Positions 8,086 through 16,111 of a stretch of 64,000 nt of DNA are shown here, piece by piece. The notes below the pieces were generated by a model, which saw only the letters and a list, made by a program, of their open reading frames with translations, searched no databases and was not told the DNA's origin. The position numbers and the translations under genes were made by a program. The stretch's first letter is position 1. Every line of letters begins with the position of its first letter. Source of the stretch: an uncultured Parabacteroides sp. (lineage in GTDB: Bacteria > Bacteroidota > Bacteroidia > Bacteroidales > Tannerellaceae); assembly GCA_949289155.1 (NCBI GenBank), contig CASEMX010000007.1, positions 1 through 64,000 of the forward strand, in the 5' to 3' direction.

Positions 8086-10203
8086 TTATTCTTTTACTTT
8101 CAACCACTTGTCGAGCCATTCAAAGAAGGTGCGTTGCCAAAGCACGCCGTTCTGAGGCTGCAATACCCAATGGTTCTCATCCGGATAAATCAGCAATTCT
8201 GCCGGGATACCGCGCAATACGGCAGCATTGAAGGCAGCCATTCCCTGATTAGCCAAGATACGGTAATCTTTTTCTCCATGAATACACAAAATCGGCGTAT
8301 CCCATTTATCGACAAACCGGTGAGGCGAATTGGCAAATGTTCGTTGCGCTGTCTTGTTCTGTCTGTCCCAATAAGCGCCGCCCATATCCCAGTTGGCAAA
8401 CCACATCTCCTCTGTTTCCAGATACTGCATTTCCATATTGAAAATACCGTCGTGCGCAATAAACGCCTTGAAGCGTCCGTCATGATGACCAGCAAGCCAA
8501 TAAACCGAGAAGCCTCCGAAGCTGGCTCCTACACAACCCAAGTGCTCTTTGTCCACGAACGGTTCTTTCGAGAACTCGTCGATTGCGGTCAGATAATCCT
8601 TCATACATTGCCCACCATAGTCTCCGCTGATTTGCTCGTTCCATTCTTTTCCAAATCCCGGCAACCCGCGGCGGTTCGGAGCTACGATGATATAATCGTG
8701 CGCCGCCATGATTTGGAAATTCCAACGGTAAGACCAGAATTGGCTGACGGGGCTTTGCGGTCCGCCTTCGCAATATAATAAGGTAGGATACTTCTTGTTC
8801 GGGTCGAAATGCGGAGGATAAATAATCCACGTCAGCATCTGTTTGCCATCGGTCGTCTTCATCCAGCGGCCTTCGACCTTCCCCATTTCCATTTGGTCGT
8901 ACAAATATTTATTCTCGAAAGTCAACTGCGTAGCTTCTCCGGTAGCAGGAGCCACCGTAAAGATTTCGTCTGCTGCACTCATCGAATGGCGCAAGGCAAG
9001 CAACTTATCACCCAGCAGAGCGACACCGGCGTAATCGTTCATCCCCGAAGTAATCGGACGATACGTACATGCATTTACATCTGCCGCATAGATTTGTATC
9101 TCACCATGCCAAACGCCAGTGAAGTAAATATTGGTGGCATCTGCACTCCAGCAGAACTCATTCACGCTCGAATCGAAATCTTTGCTGACAAACCTCTTTT
9201 CACCAGTCTCCAAGTTCATGACCACAAGGCGGTTCTGGTCCGACTCGTAGCCGTCATGCTCCATGCTGAGCCACGCGATGCTCTTTCCGTCGGGCGAATA
9301 CTGCGGGTTCGTGTCGTATCCCATCATGCCTTCGCTGATATTGACCGTTTGCTTCGTATTCAGGTCATATACATAAATGTCGGAGTTCGTCGAAAGCGCG
9401 TACTCCTTCCCTACTTTCTTACGGCTGGTATAGGCTACCTTGTCAGATGTCGTATTCCACGCCAATTGCTCGATACCGCCGAAGGGTTTCATTGGCGATT
9501 CATACGGTTCGCCCGCCATAATGTCTATCGGATTCGTTACTTTGTCGCCATCGAAGTCGGCTACGAACGGATGCGGCGCAGTCGTCACCCACTCATCCCA
9601 ATGCTTATACATCAAATCGGTCACGATGATTCCGGTAGTCTTGTCCAAATCGGGATATTTGTCCTGCGTACTGGGGACAGTCTTGACTTGTGCAATAAAC
9701 AACACCTTCTTCTCGTCGGGTGAGAAGGCGAATCCTTCGATATTCCCTTCATAGTTCGAGAGCTGTCGCCGCTCAGTTCCGTCCGGATTCATCTCCCACA
9801 GCTGGCTTGTTCCGCTTTCCGAGGAGAGGAACGCAATCTTCGCGCCATTCTTTATCCATTTCGCTTCATTTTCCGAGAAGGGCGTCTTGGTTATCTGCCG
9901 GTTGTCCGACCCATCGGCATTCATCACGAAGATTTCCCGGTTGCTTTTGTTCTCCGGCACACTGTAATACCCTACCGAGTAAACAATCTTATTCCCATCC
10001 GGCGATACGTTCGCTCCGGCGATGCGTCCCATCGCCCACAGCGCTTCGGGCGTCATTCTGCCCTCAGGTATTTTCATATCAGACCGGCCTATCACCGGGG
10101 TAGCCGGTGCGGCCTCGGCGTTCGTTTCTTTCACTTCCGGCTGCGAGCAAGCGCCCAGCAATACGGATGTCGCCATAATCATTGTGCTTAATGTTTTGTT
10201 CAT
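8086..10203 (-). CDS. S9-family prolyl oligopeptidase-like peptidase, lipoprotein
   Basis: A 705-residue exported serine peptidase. The N-terminus has a lipoprotein signal with lipobox LLGAC at residues 15-19, so it should be anchored to a membrane. Residues about 55-420 form a beta-propeller of TolB/DPP type with repeats such as SPDGNKIVY and SPDGKSIAW. The C-terminal alpha/beta hydrolase domain has the nucleophile Ser561 in GASFGG, an aspartate in HGEKDYRI and a histidine in PDENHWVL, so the triad looks complete. Family members cut short peptides, often after proline or alanine, or act as acylaminoacyl peptidases. It is divergent from the SPOR lipoprotein gene. Confidence 0.9.
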   Translation of the reverse strand: MNKTLSTMIMATSVLLGACSQPEVKETNAEAAPATPVIGRSDMKIPEGRMTPEALWAMGRIAGANVSPDGNKIVYSVGYYSVPENKSNREIFVMNADGSDNRQITKTPFSENEAKWIKNGAKIAFLSSESGTSQLWEMNPDGTERRQLSNYEGNIEGFAFSPDEKKVLFIAQVKTVPSTQDKYPDLDKTTGIIVTDLMYKHWDEWVTTAPHPFVADFDGDKVTNPIDIMAGEPYESPMKPFGGIEQLAWNTTSDKVAYTSRKKVGKEYALSTNSDIYVYDLNTKQTVNISEGMMGYDTNPQYSPDGKSIAWLSMEHDGYESDQNRLVVMNLETGEKRFVSKDFDSSVNEFCWSADATNIYFTGVWHGEIQIYAADVNACTYRPITSGMNDYAGVALLGDKLLALRHSMSAADEIFTVAPATGEATQLTFENKYLYDQMEMGKVEGRWMKTTDGKQMLTWIIYPPHFDPNKKYPTLLYCEGGPQSPVSQFWSYRWNFQIMAAHDYIIVAPNRRGLPGFGKEWNEQISGDYGGQCMKDYLTAIDEFSKEPFVDKEHLGCVGASFGGFSVYWLAGHHDGRFKAFIAHDGIFNMEMQYLETEEMWFANWDMGGAYWDRQNKTAQRTFANSPHRFVDKWDTPILCIHGEKDYRILANQGMAAFNAAVLRGIPAELLIYPDENHWVLQPQNGVLWQRTFFEWLDKWLKVKE

Positions 10204-10253
10204 TGTCTTTACAATATATTTATATTTAGGTGCGAAAGTAGTAAATTAATTTC

Positions 10254-10261
10254 TATCTTTG
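10254..10261 (+). promoter_or_regulatory. -7 promoter box for the SPOR lipoprotein gene
   Basis: TATCTTTG followed by CACATC, 51 bases before the ATG. The -33 region lacks a clear TTTG. Confidence 0.5.
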
Positions 10262-10312
10262 CACATCTTTATGAGGAAGAAGAACAAATAATCACTTAAA
10301 TAACAAAGAATC

Positions 10313-10816
10313 ATGAACAAAATCTGGTTAATGGCCGCTACCGTTTGCTTCTTGTTGGCATTCGGTTCTTGTAAACCTAAGCAGAGCGCTTACAAAGCTG
10401 CCTATGAACAAGCAAAAGAGAAGGAGACTACCGCTCCTGTAACAACAACTGAAGATGAAGTTGCAGAAGAGACTTATGAAGAGGAAGAAATCGCACCGGT
10501 TTCTAAGCCGAAAACAACCAGCACGACCACTCGCTCGGAGCGCATCACTGCCGCTGAGGGCGAAGACGCCAGTCGGTTGAAACGGTACAGTGTGGTTATT
10601 GGCAGCTTCAAGAACAAAACGAACGCCTATTCACTGAAAGAGCGGATGCAGAACGAAGGCTACAATGCCGTTTTGGGCGAGAACGAACAGGGTATGTTGC
10701 GCGTGATTGTTTCCAGCTTCGACGATAAGGCCGACGCTGCTGCGAGCCGCGACGCCATCAAAGCAAAATATGCGCCCAACTTCCAAGATGCTTGGTTATT
10801 GGAGAAAGCCTACTGA
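10313..10816 (+). CDS. SPOR-domain lipoprotein
   Basis: A 167-residue lipoprotein: signal MNKIWLMAATVCFLLAFGSC with the lipobox cysteine at residue 20. Residues 35-75 are rich in Glu and Thr/Ser and look disordered. Residues about 93-165 are a SPOR domain (RYSVVIGSFKNKTNAYSLKE, then ENEQGMLRVIVSSF and AWLLEKAY), which binds glycan strands lacking stem peptides at sites of septal cell-wall cleavage. The protein is therefore likely an envelope protein recruited to the division site. It is monocistronic: its own -7 box precedes it and a long hairpin follows. Confidence 0.9.
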   Translation: MNKIWLMAATVCFLLAFGSCKPKQSAYKAAYEQAKEKETTAPVTTTEDEVAEETYEEEEIAPVSKPKTTSTTTRSERITAAEGEDASRLKRYSVVIGSFKNKTNAYSLKERMQNEGYNAVLGENEQGMLRVIVSSFDDKADAAASRDAIKAKYAPNFQDAWLLEKAY

Positions 10817-10822
10817 TTTGCA

Positions 10823-10892
10823 TTGAAAATGGAAAGTTGAGATTTGGAAATGTCCTCTGTGGAGTAATTTTCAATCTTCAACTTTCCATTTT
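10823..10892. terminator. Long bidirectional hairpin terminator
   Basis: AAAATGGAAAGTTGA (10826-10840) is the exact reverse complement of 10878-10892, and TTGAAAAT (10823-10830) can alternatively pair with ATTTTCAA (10867-10874). U-rich tracts flank both sides. It separates the convergent SPOR lipoprotein and DUF3810 genes. Confidence 0.75.
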
Positions 10893-11929
10893 TAATTTCC
10901 TTCCCCACTTGAGTACTCCGCCATGATGAGCGCGATTACTTCCGAATAGTTCGCCATCCCGCTGGAGATTCGGTTTCCTTTCAAATACATAGTATATATA
11001 CGGTTTTGGAGCTCCCCGATTGTCGGGTTGTAGCGCGCTTGCCAATGAGCGGCTTCCTCGCGATAGAGTTCGACCACTTCGGGGCGTAATTTGCCGACCC
11101 ACGCCTGATAGTCCTCTTTCGGCAGGGCGCGGCGGGCGTTCGACAGCACATGGGGCAGCAGCGCGAAGTATCCGGAGAAGCGTATCTCTTGCCGGGCAGA
11201 GCGCGTGCAGGTGCGGTAGCTGTAATAATTGGCTTCGGCTTCGTTGGCGATGCCTAAGACGTGCGCCAGCTCGTGGGCGTAGGTCGAGGGATATTCTACT
11301 GGGAGCAAATCGCGGTTCAGATGATACTCGATGAAGAAGGGACCGACATACCCCGACACGCCGACGGCACTCATCAGTCCGGAGAAGAGCATCGCCTTCG
11401 GGCGGAGGTATCCGCGAGGGGCGACCAATCCGTAACGCGGCGCCAGTTCACGGTAAGCCACCTTGATTTCATCCGCTACCACCGCTTCGGCAGGTTGCGT
11501 TTCCATCGGGCAGTAGTTCCGGTTCAATGAGTCGGCATACGCCTCGATGAATTTCCGGAAATCCGCCTCGTTGTAGCTGCTCCGTTCCACTCCGGAGCGT
11601 TCGTAGAAGTCCACGCGGGAATAATTGAGTCCCCACGCGAGGTAAAACCAGATATATACCCACACCAGATAAACGACTTCGCGCCGCAGCATCCGACGGA
11701 CTCCCCGATGGCGCACCACAGCGACCAGCGCATAGAGCAGCAGCCCTGCAATGCTCCCGTAGATAAAGACATCGCCCACTGAAAAGGGCAAAAGAGAGGA
11801 GAAAAAGGAGAGCCCGCCCGACACGGCAGGGTAAATATGCCGCGCATACCACTCCCCGCCCCCCGGCAGGAGCATCACGCCCCAGACGGAGAGCAGCAGC
11901 ACGGCTTGTACAATATAACGAAGGCGCAT
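10892..11929 (-). CDS. DUF3810 family membrane protein with HExxH-type motif
   Basis: A 345-residue protein recognised as DUF3810, a family common in Bacteroidetes. The N-terminal part holds three hydrophobic segments (about residues 8-25, 37-65 and 80-98). The rest is soluble and contains YAHELAHVLGIANEAEANYY near residue 220, a zinc-metallopeptidase-like HExxH with a downstream glutamate (NEAEAN). That makes a membrane-bound metalloprotease plausible, but no substrate is known to me. It lies 14 bases after tsaB on the same strand and is probably cotranscribed with it. The start at 11929 (MRLRYIVQ) is the first ATG. Confidence 0.75.
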   Translation of the reverse strand: MRLRYIVQAVLLLSVWGVMLLPGGGEWYARHIYPAVSGGLSFFSSLLPFSVGDVFIYGSIAGLLLYALVAVVRHRGVRRMLRREVVYLVWVYIWFYLAWGLNYSRVDFYERSGVERSSYNEADFRKFIEAYADSLNRNYCPMETQPAEAVVADEIKVAYRELAPRYGLVAPRGYLRPKAMLFSGLMSAVGVSGYVGPFFIEYHLNRDLLPVEYPSTYAHELAHVLGIANEAEANYYSYRTCTRSARQEIRFSGYFALLPHVLSNARRALPKEDYQAWVGKLRPEVVELYREEAAHWQARYNPTIGELQNRIYTMYLKGNRISSGMANYSEVIALIMAEYSSGEGN

Positions 11930-11943
11930 CGGCAGATGAACCG

Positions 11944-12645
11944 CTATTTCGTCTGACCTAACACCTTGTTCTTCGCCACCGTCGCTTGGAATTCCTTCAG
12001 GTAGAAGGGCTCGAAATAGGCGACGTCCTCGAAGCGCCCTGCGGCGAATGCCTCTTCTGCCAACGGAACCATGTTCGCCGCCAGCGGGTCGATATGCTCG
12101 ATGAAAAACGCATGGGGCGAGGCGATGACCTCACGGCATTTTGCCGCGCCGTTTCCGAAGAAGCAGACCGTGTGCCCCTCCAGCCACTCGGCGTAGGTCT
12201 CTGCCGTCACGATATCGGCGCTCGCCGGTCGTACCACCTGCCGCGCGTCATCATAAATCGCCGCATACACCTCCATCCGCCGCGCGTCGAGCATCGGGCA
12301 ATACAACGCCCCCTCCTCGCGGTGCAACTTGAGAGCAGTCGCAGCCAGCAACTCCAGCGTCGGGATGCCAATCAGCGGAATCCCATATCCGAAACATAAG
12401 CCCTTCGCCATCGACACACCGATGCGCAGCCCCGTATAGGAGCCGGGACCGCTGCTCACTGCCACCGCATCCAGCCGCAACCCCTTTACCGCCATCTCCT
12501 TCAGTGCCTCTTCCACATACACGCCCAGCAACGCCGCGTGCGCCTGTCCTTCATACGAAGTTTTCTCAAACAACACCTCCCCGTCGGTTGCCAAGGCTGC
12601 CGAACATACGTTGGTCGATGTCTCCAGATTCAAAATACATGCCAT
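11944..12645 (-). CDS. tsaB: tRNA threonylcarbamoyladenosine biosynthesis protein TsaB
   Basis: A 233-residue ASKHA-fold protein. The ATG at 12645 gives MACILNLETSTNVCSAAL, the typical TsaB N-terminus; a TTG two codons upstream is also in frame but less likely. The core signature SSGPGSYTGLRIGVSMAKGL is intact. TsaB pairs with TsaD, with TsaE, to place the threonylcarbamoyl group on A37 of tRNAs reading ANN codons; it lacks catalytic activity itself and acts as the scaffold. The partners are not in this window. A 42-bp repeat array begins 36 bases upstream, so the promoter must lie in or very near the array. Confidence 0.93.
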   Translation of the reverse strand: MACILNLETSTNVCSAALATDGEVLFEKTSYEGQAHAALLGVYVEEALKEMAVKGLRLDAVAVSSGPGSYTGLRIGVSMAKGLCFGYGIPLIGIPTLELLAATALKLHREEGALYCPMLDARRMEVYAAIYDDARQVVRPASADIVTAETYAEWLEGHTVCFFGNGAAKCREVIASPHAFFIEHIDPLAANMVPLAEEAFAAGRFEDVAYFEPFYLKEFQATVAKNKVLGQTK

Positions 12646-12680
12646 AGTCAATATCTTTTCTATCGTTTACTAAAATTCAT

Positions 12681-12974
12681 CCTAAAAATTGATGTCCGTC
12701 AGACCGAAGAACAATTTTTCAGCCTAAAAATTGATAATCGTCAGGACGGATATCAATTTTTCAGCCCTCAAATTGACGCCCGTCAGGACGGGGAACAATT
12801 TTTCAGCCCTCAAATTGATGCCCGTCAGGACGGGGAACAATTTTTCAACCCTCAAATTGACGCCCGTCAGGACGGGGAACAATTTTTCAGTCCTCAAATT
12901 GACGCCCGTCAGGACGGGGAACAATTTTTCAGCCTTCAAATTGATAATCGTTCGCCGTTTTGTCAATTTTTCTA
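12681..12974. repeat. Palindromic tandem array, 7 units of exactly 42 bp (array 3)
   Basis: Seven units with constant 42-bp period. The central units read AAATTG, then CCCGTC-ag-GACGGG, then CAATTTTT, so each folds into a hairpin with an inner GC helix and an outer AAATTG/CAATTT helix. In unit 2 the middle of both arms is changed together (GATA on the left, TATC on the right), which keeps the stem. The outermost units are the most diverged. The array lies between the end of the P-type ATPase gene and the start of tsaB (both minus strand). Its lack of stops creates spurious frames on both strands. Confidence 0.92.
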
Positions 12975-12981
12975 CATAAAA

Positions 12982-13009
12982 ATTGTTCCCAATATGCATT
13001 GGGAACAAT
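12982..13009. terminator. 28-bp palindrome next to array 3, probable terminator of the ATPase gene
   Basis: ATTGTTCCCAAT (12982-12993), four bases, then ATTGGGAACAAT (12998-13009). It lies 26 bases after the ATPase stop. Its arms reuse the AATTGTTC/GAACAATT edge of the 42-bp unit, so it may be a relic of the same repeat. On the minus strand it is followed by TTTTTAT. Confidence 0.6.
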
Positions 13010-13035
13010 CCGAAATCATTATTTAATTTAACCAA

Positions 13036-15714
13036 TTACTTCTTGAACAGTCGTGCGGCCTCGCCTACCCAAAGCACCAGCGACGAGGAGCCGATGATGA
13101 TGCCCCAATCTTTCCACGAGAGCGGGATGACGTTGAACATCGGTCCGCCGAACGTGACAATCAGGTACTGCCCCACCAAAATCAATGCCGCCACGAAGAG
13201 GAAGCTCTTGCACTCCTTCAAATCGGCAAACGCCGAGCGGCCGTCCATGAAGGCCTTCGCGTTGAACATGTTCCAGAACTGCAACATGACGAAGAAGCTG
13301 AAGAACCACGACAAATCGTGCGCGCTCAAGCCCTCCGACGAATGGAAGTGGAGCAACAAGCCCATCAATACGATTACGAAGATGATACCCACGCTGAAGA
13401 TTCGGTACGCCATCGGCTTGGTAATGATAAAATCGCCATCCGGACCACTGCGACGCGGCTTGTCGTTCATCACGCGCTCGGTCGGAGGCAAGGATGCCAA
13501 CGCGCCGGCTGCGAACGTATCCATAATCAGGTTCACCCAGAGCATCTGCGTAATGGTCAACGGCGACTCCGTACCAATCAGCGAACCGAGCAGCACAATG
13601 AGGCACGCCGCCACGTTAATCGTCAACTGGAAGAGCAGGAAGCGCTGGATATTCCGGTACAACGAACGTCCCCACATCACGGCGCGGGTGATGCTCGAGA
13701 AGGAATTGTCCAAGATGGTAATGTCGCTCGCCTCTTTTGCTACCGACGTACCGTCGCCCATCGAAAGGCCGACCTGCGCTGCCTTCAACGCCGGAGCGTC
13801 GTTCGTACCGTCGCCCGTCACCGCCACGACTGCGCCCTTCTGCTGGAGCAATTGAACCAACCGCTGCTTGTCGGTAGGCCGTGCGCGGCACATGATTTTC
13901 AAATCCAACACGCGGTCGAGTGCCTCCTCATCGCTCAATGCCTCGAACGCCGGACCGGTGATGATGTTGCGGTCGGTGTCCTCCGGTTTCCAGATGCCGA
14001 TTTGCCGGCCGATTTCACGCGCAGTACCCGGCGTATCGCCCGTCACGATTTTCACCGAAATGCCTGCTTTCATACAGCTCTGCACTGCCGCCGGCACATC
14101 TTTGCGGACCGGGTCCGAAATCGCCACGATACCGATATAGGTCAAATCGACCGTCGGCTTCAAGCGGCCATCGGCATACGGCGCATCGTCGACATCGGCA
14201 TCGTCCAAAATCTGATAGGCGAAACCTAAGGTACGCATCGCTTGGTTCTGATAAGCCAAGAGCTGCTGTTCGATAGCCGGGCGAGCTGCCTCGACCGATA
14301 CCGTCTTGCCCTCCATCGCCACGCGACGGCTGTTGGCAAGGACAATCTCCGGTGCGCCCTTCACATATAATATCTTCTTGCCCAAGAGCGGGGATTTCAC
14401 GACCGTCGCCATATACTTCCGCTCGGTCGAGAAGGTCAGCTGGCTCACCACCTCTGCCCCCTCGCGCAACGGGAGGTAATCGACACCCTGCGCATCGAGC
14501 CACAAGAGCAACGCTGCCTCGGTCGGGTTCCCCAACGTCTTGACCGTGCCGTCCGCGCGCTCCAAGTTGGCTGTCGAATTCACGGCAATGCCCTCTTGGA
14601 TGACTTTGCTGAGCTCGTCCGAGCCCAACTTCTGGTCCGCGAGGTTATAGAACTTCGTTTCATGCACCTGCATCTGGTTCTGCGTCAGTGTGCCGGTCTT
14701 ATCCGTACAGATGACGGTCGTAGCGCCCATGGTCTCGCAAGCGTGCATCTTGCGCACCAAGTTGTTGGTCTTCAGCATACGGTTCATACTCAACGCCAAG
14801 CTGAGCGTCACACTCATCGGAAGCCCTTCCGGAACCGACACCACAATCAGCGTCACGGCGACCATAAAGAAATTCAAGAGATGCGAAATCCACTCCATCA
14901 CCGAGTAAGACTGACCCGAAAGAATCATCTTGCCCGCCAAAGCAACGAACGTCACCACCGCAATCGTATAGCCCGCTTTACTGATGACATTCGCCAGCCC
15001 CTTCAACTGTATCTGGAGCGGCGTGTCGATATTGTTGTCAATCTGCGAACCCTCATAAACCTTGCCGTAGCCGGTCTCGTCGCCGACCTTCTCGACCTCC
15101 ATCACGCCGTGACCGTCCACGACCGTCGTGCCACGCATAACGACATTCGACGGATAGGTCGCATCCTTGTCGAAATCCTCTTCGCGGGTAGTCTTTCCGA
15201 TGAGCGGCTCACCCGTCAGCGTGGATTCATTAATCTGTAAGGATACCGCCTCCAAAAGACGCCCGTCGGCGGGAACCTCTTCGCCTGTCCCTAAGATAAC
15301 AATGTCCCCGACCACAATATCGCGGCGCGGAACCTCTGTAATCTTACCGCTGCGGATAACCGTGACCAGTATGTCGTCGTTCACCGTGTTCAAGACATCA
15401 AAAGCGCGGTTGGCTTTCACCTCGAAGAAGAAGCCGACGCAGCTCGCCAGCATAATCGCGAAGAAAATGCCCAATGGTTCGAGGAACGCGCTCATTCCCG
15501 CCGCCTCCGGTCCCCAGCAATGCACACCGGCAATAACCATCGACAGCACCCACGCCACTAATAATATCCGGATAATCGGGTCTTCGAATTTCTCTAAAAA
15601 CTGCTTCCATAGTGAAGTCTTCTCCGGCGGAGTCAAGATATTCTCGCCATGCAATCTGCGACTTTCCGCCACCTGCTCAGGACTGAGTCCCTGATACTGT
15701 TGTTTATTTTCCAT
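13036..15714 (-). CDS. Calcium-translocating P-type ATPase, PMCA-like (P2B type)
   Basis: An 892-residue cation pump. Domain order is canonical: N-terminal cation-ATPase domain (LSPEQVAESRRLHGENIL), actuator loop TGEP at 167-170, TM4 motif PEGLP at 295-299 as in Ca pumps, phosphorylation motif DKTGTLT with Asp338, nucleotide-binding domain with KGAPE, the hinge TGDGTNDAPALKAA, and the C-terminal transmembrane group. It exports Ca2+ or a similar divalent ion using ATP. The name PMCA-type follows bacterial annotations of this length and does not imply a calmodulin-binding tail, which is absent. It is monocistronic, bounded by repeat arrays on both sides. Confidence 0.9.
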   Translation of the reverse strand: MENKQQYQGLSPEQVAESRRLHGENILTPPEKTSLWKQFLEKFEDPIIRILLVAWVLSMVIAGVHCWGPEAAGMSAFLEPLGIFFAIMLASCVGFFFEVKANRAFDVLNTVNDDILVTVIRSGKITEVPRRDIVVGDIVILGTGEEVPADGRLLEAVSLQINESTLTGEPLIGKTTREEDFDKDATYPSNVVMRGTTVVDGHGVMEVEKVGDETGYGKVYEGSQIDNNIDTPLQIQLKGLANVISKAGYTIAVVTFVALAGKMILSGQSYSVMEWISHLLNFFMVAVTLIVVSVPEGLPMSVTLSLALSMNRMLKTNNLVRKMHACETMGATTVICTDKTGTLTQNQMQVHETKFYNLADQKLGSDELSKVIQEGIAVNSTANLERADGTVKTLGNPTEAALLLWLDAQGVDYLPLREGAEVVSQLTFSTERKYMATVVKSPLLGKKILYVKGAPEIVLANSRRVAMEGKTVSVEAARPAIEQQLLAYQNQAMRTLGFAYQILDDADVDDAPYADGRLKPTVDLTYIGIVAISDPVRKDVPAAVQSCMKAGISVKIVTGDTPGTAREIGRQIGIWKPEDTDRNIITGPAFEALSDEEALDRVLDLKIMCRARPTDKQRLVQLLQQKGAVVAVTGDGTNDAPALKAAQVGLSMGDGTSVAKEASDITILDNSFSSITRAVMWGRSLYRNIQRFLLFQLTINVAACLIVLLGSLIGTESPLTITQMLWVNLIMDTFAAGALASLPPTERVMNDKPRRSGPDGDFIITKPMAYRIFSVGIIFVIVLMGLLLHFHSSEGLSAHDLSWFFSFFVMLQFWNMFNAKAFMDGRSAFADLKECKSFLFVAALILVGQYLIVTFGGPMFNVIPLSWKDWGIIIGSSSLVLWVGEAARLFKK

Positions 15715-15742
15715 TTCTCTAAAGGGTTATTTTAATACCGCG

Positions 15743-15750
15743 CAAATATA
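15743..15750 (-). promoter_or_regulatory. -7 promoter box for the P-type ATPase gene
   Basis: TATATTTG on the minus strand, about 28 bases before the ATPase ATG. No clear -33 box. Confidence 0.45.
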
Positions 15751-15858
15751 CCTATTTATTTCGAATTTCGATTTGATTCGGGGAAATCGATAACTTTTTT
15801 GGAACAATACACCCACTCATAATTACGCCATGTCAATCTTTCATAGGAGATAAGCAGG

Positions 15859-15968
15859 ATTACCATACTGCGGGAATGACATTACCATAGTATGGGAATG
15901 GGATTACCATAGTATGAGAATGACATTACCATAGTATGGGAACGATATTACCAAAGCATGGGAATTTC
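15859..15968. repeat. Palindromic tandem array, 5 units of exactly 22 bp (array 4)
   Basis: Five units starting at 15859, 15881, 15903, 15925 and 15947; typical unit ATTACCATAGTATGGGAATG plus two bases. The core CCATA-g-TATGG is a palindrome. The first and last units are more diverged (CCATACTGCGGG, CCAAAGCATGG). It lies between the divergent ATPase and hexosaminidase genes, upstream of both promoters. Confidence 0.85.
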
Positions 15969-16084
15969 GTTTCCCATAAGGAAACTCCCAAAGTACATAG
16001 GATGAAAGCGGAGTTTCTTTGGCAAGAAAGGGAATGGAGGCTACAAATTGGCAGCGAAAGGACAGTCTGAAGCAAAAAAAGGCT

Positions 16085-16092
16085 TACCTTTG
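16085..16092 (+). promoter_or_regulatory. -7 promoter box for the hexosaminidase operon
   Basis: TACCTTTG, 19 bases before the hexosaminidase ATG. The expected transcription start leaves a leader of only about a dozen bases. Confidence 0.5.
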
Positions 16093-16111
16093 TGGAAATT
16101 AAAACATAAGC

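Noticed and set aside
12538-13035. Long open frames on both strands through the 12.7-kb array, coding 14-residue repeats
   Set aside because: The 42-bp unit is a multiple of three and lacks stops, so frames stay open on either strand. The DNA palindrome, not a codon pattern, is what is conserved, and no start or promoter fits.
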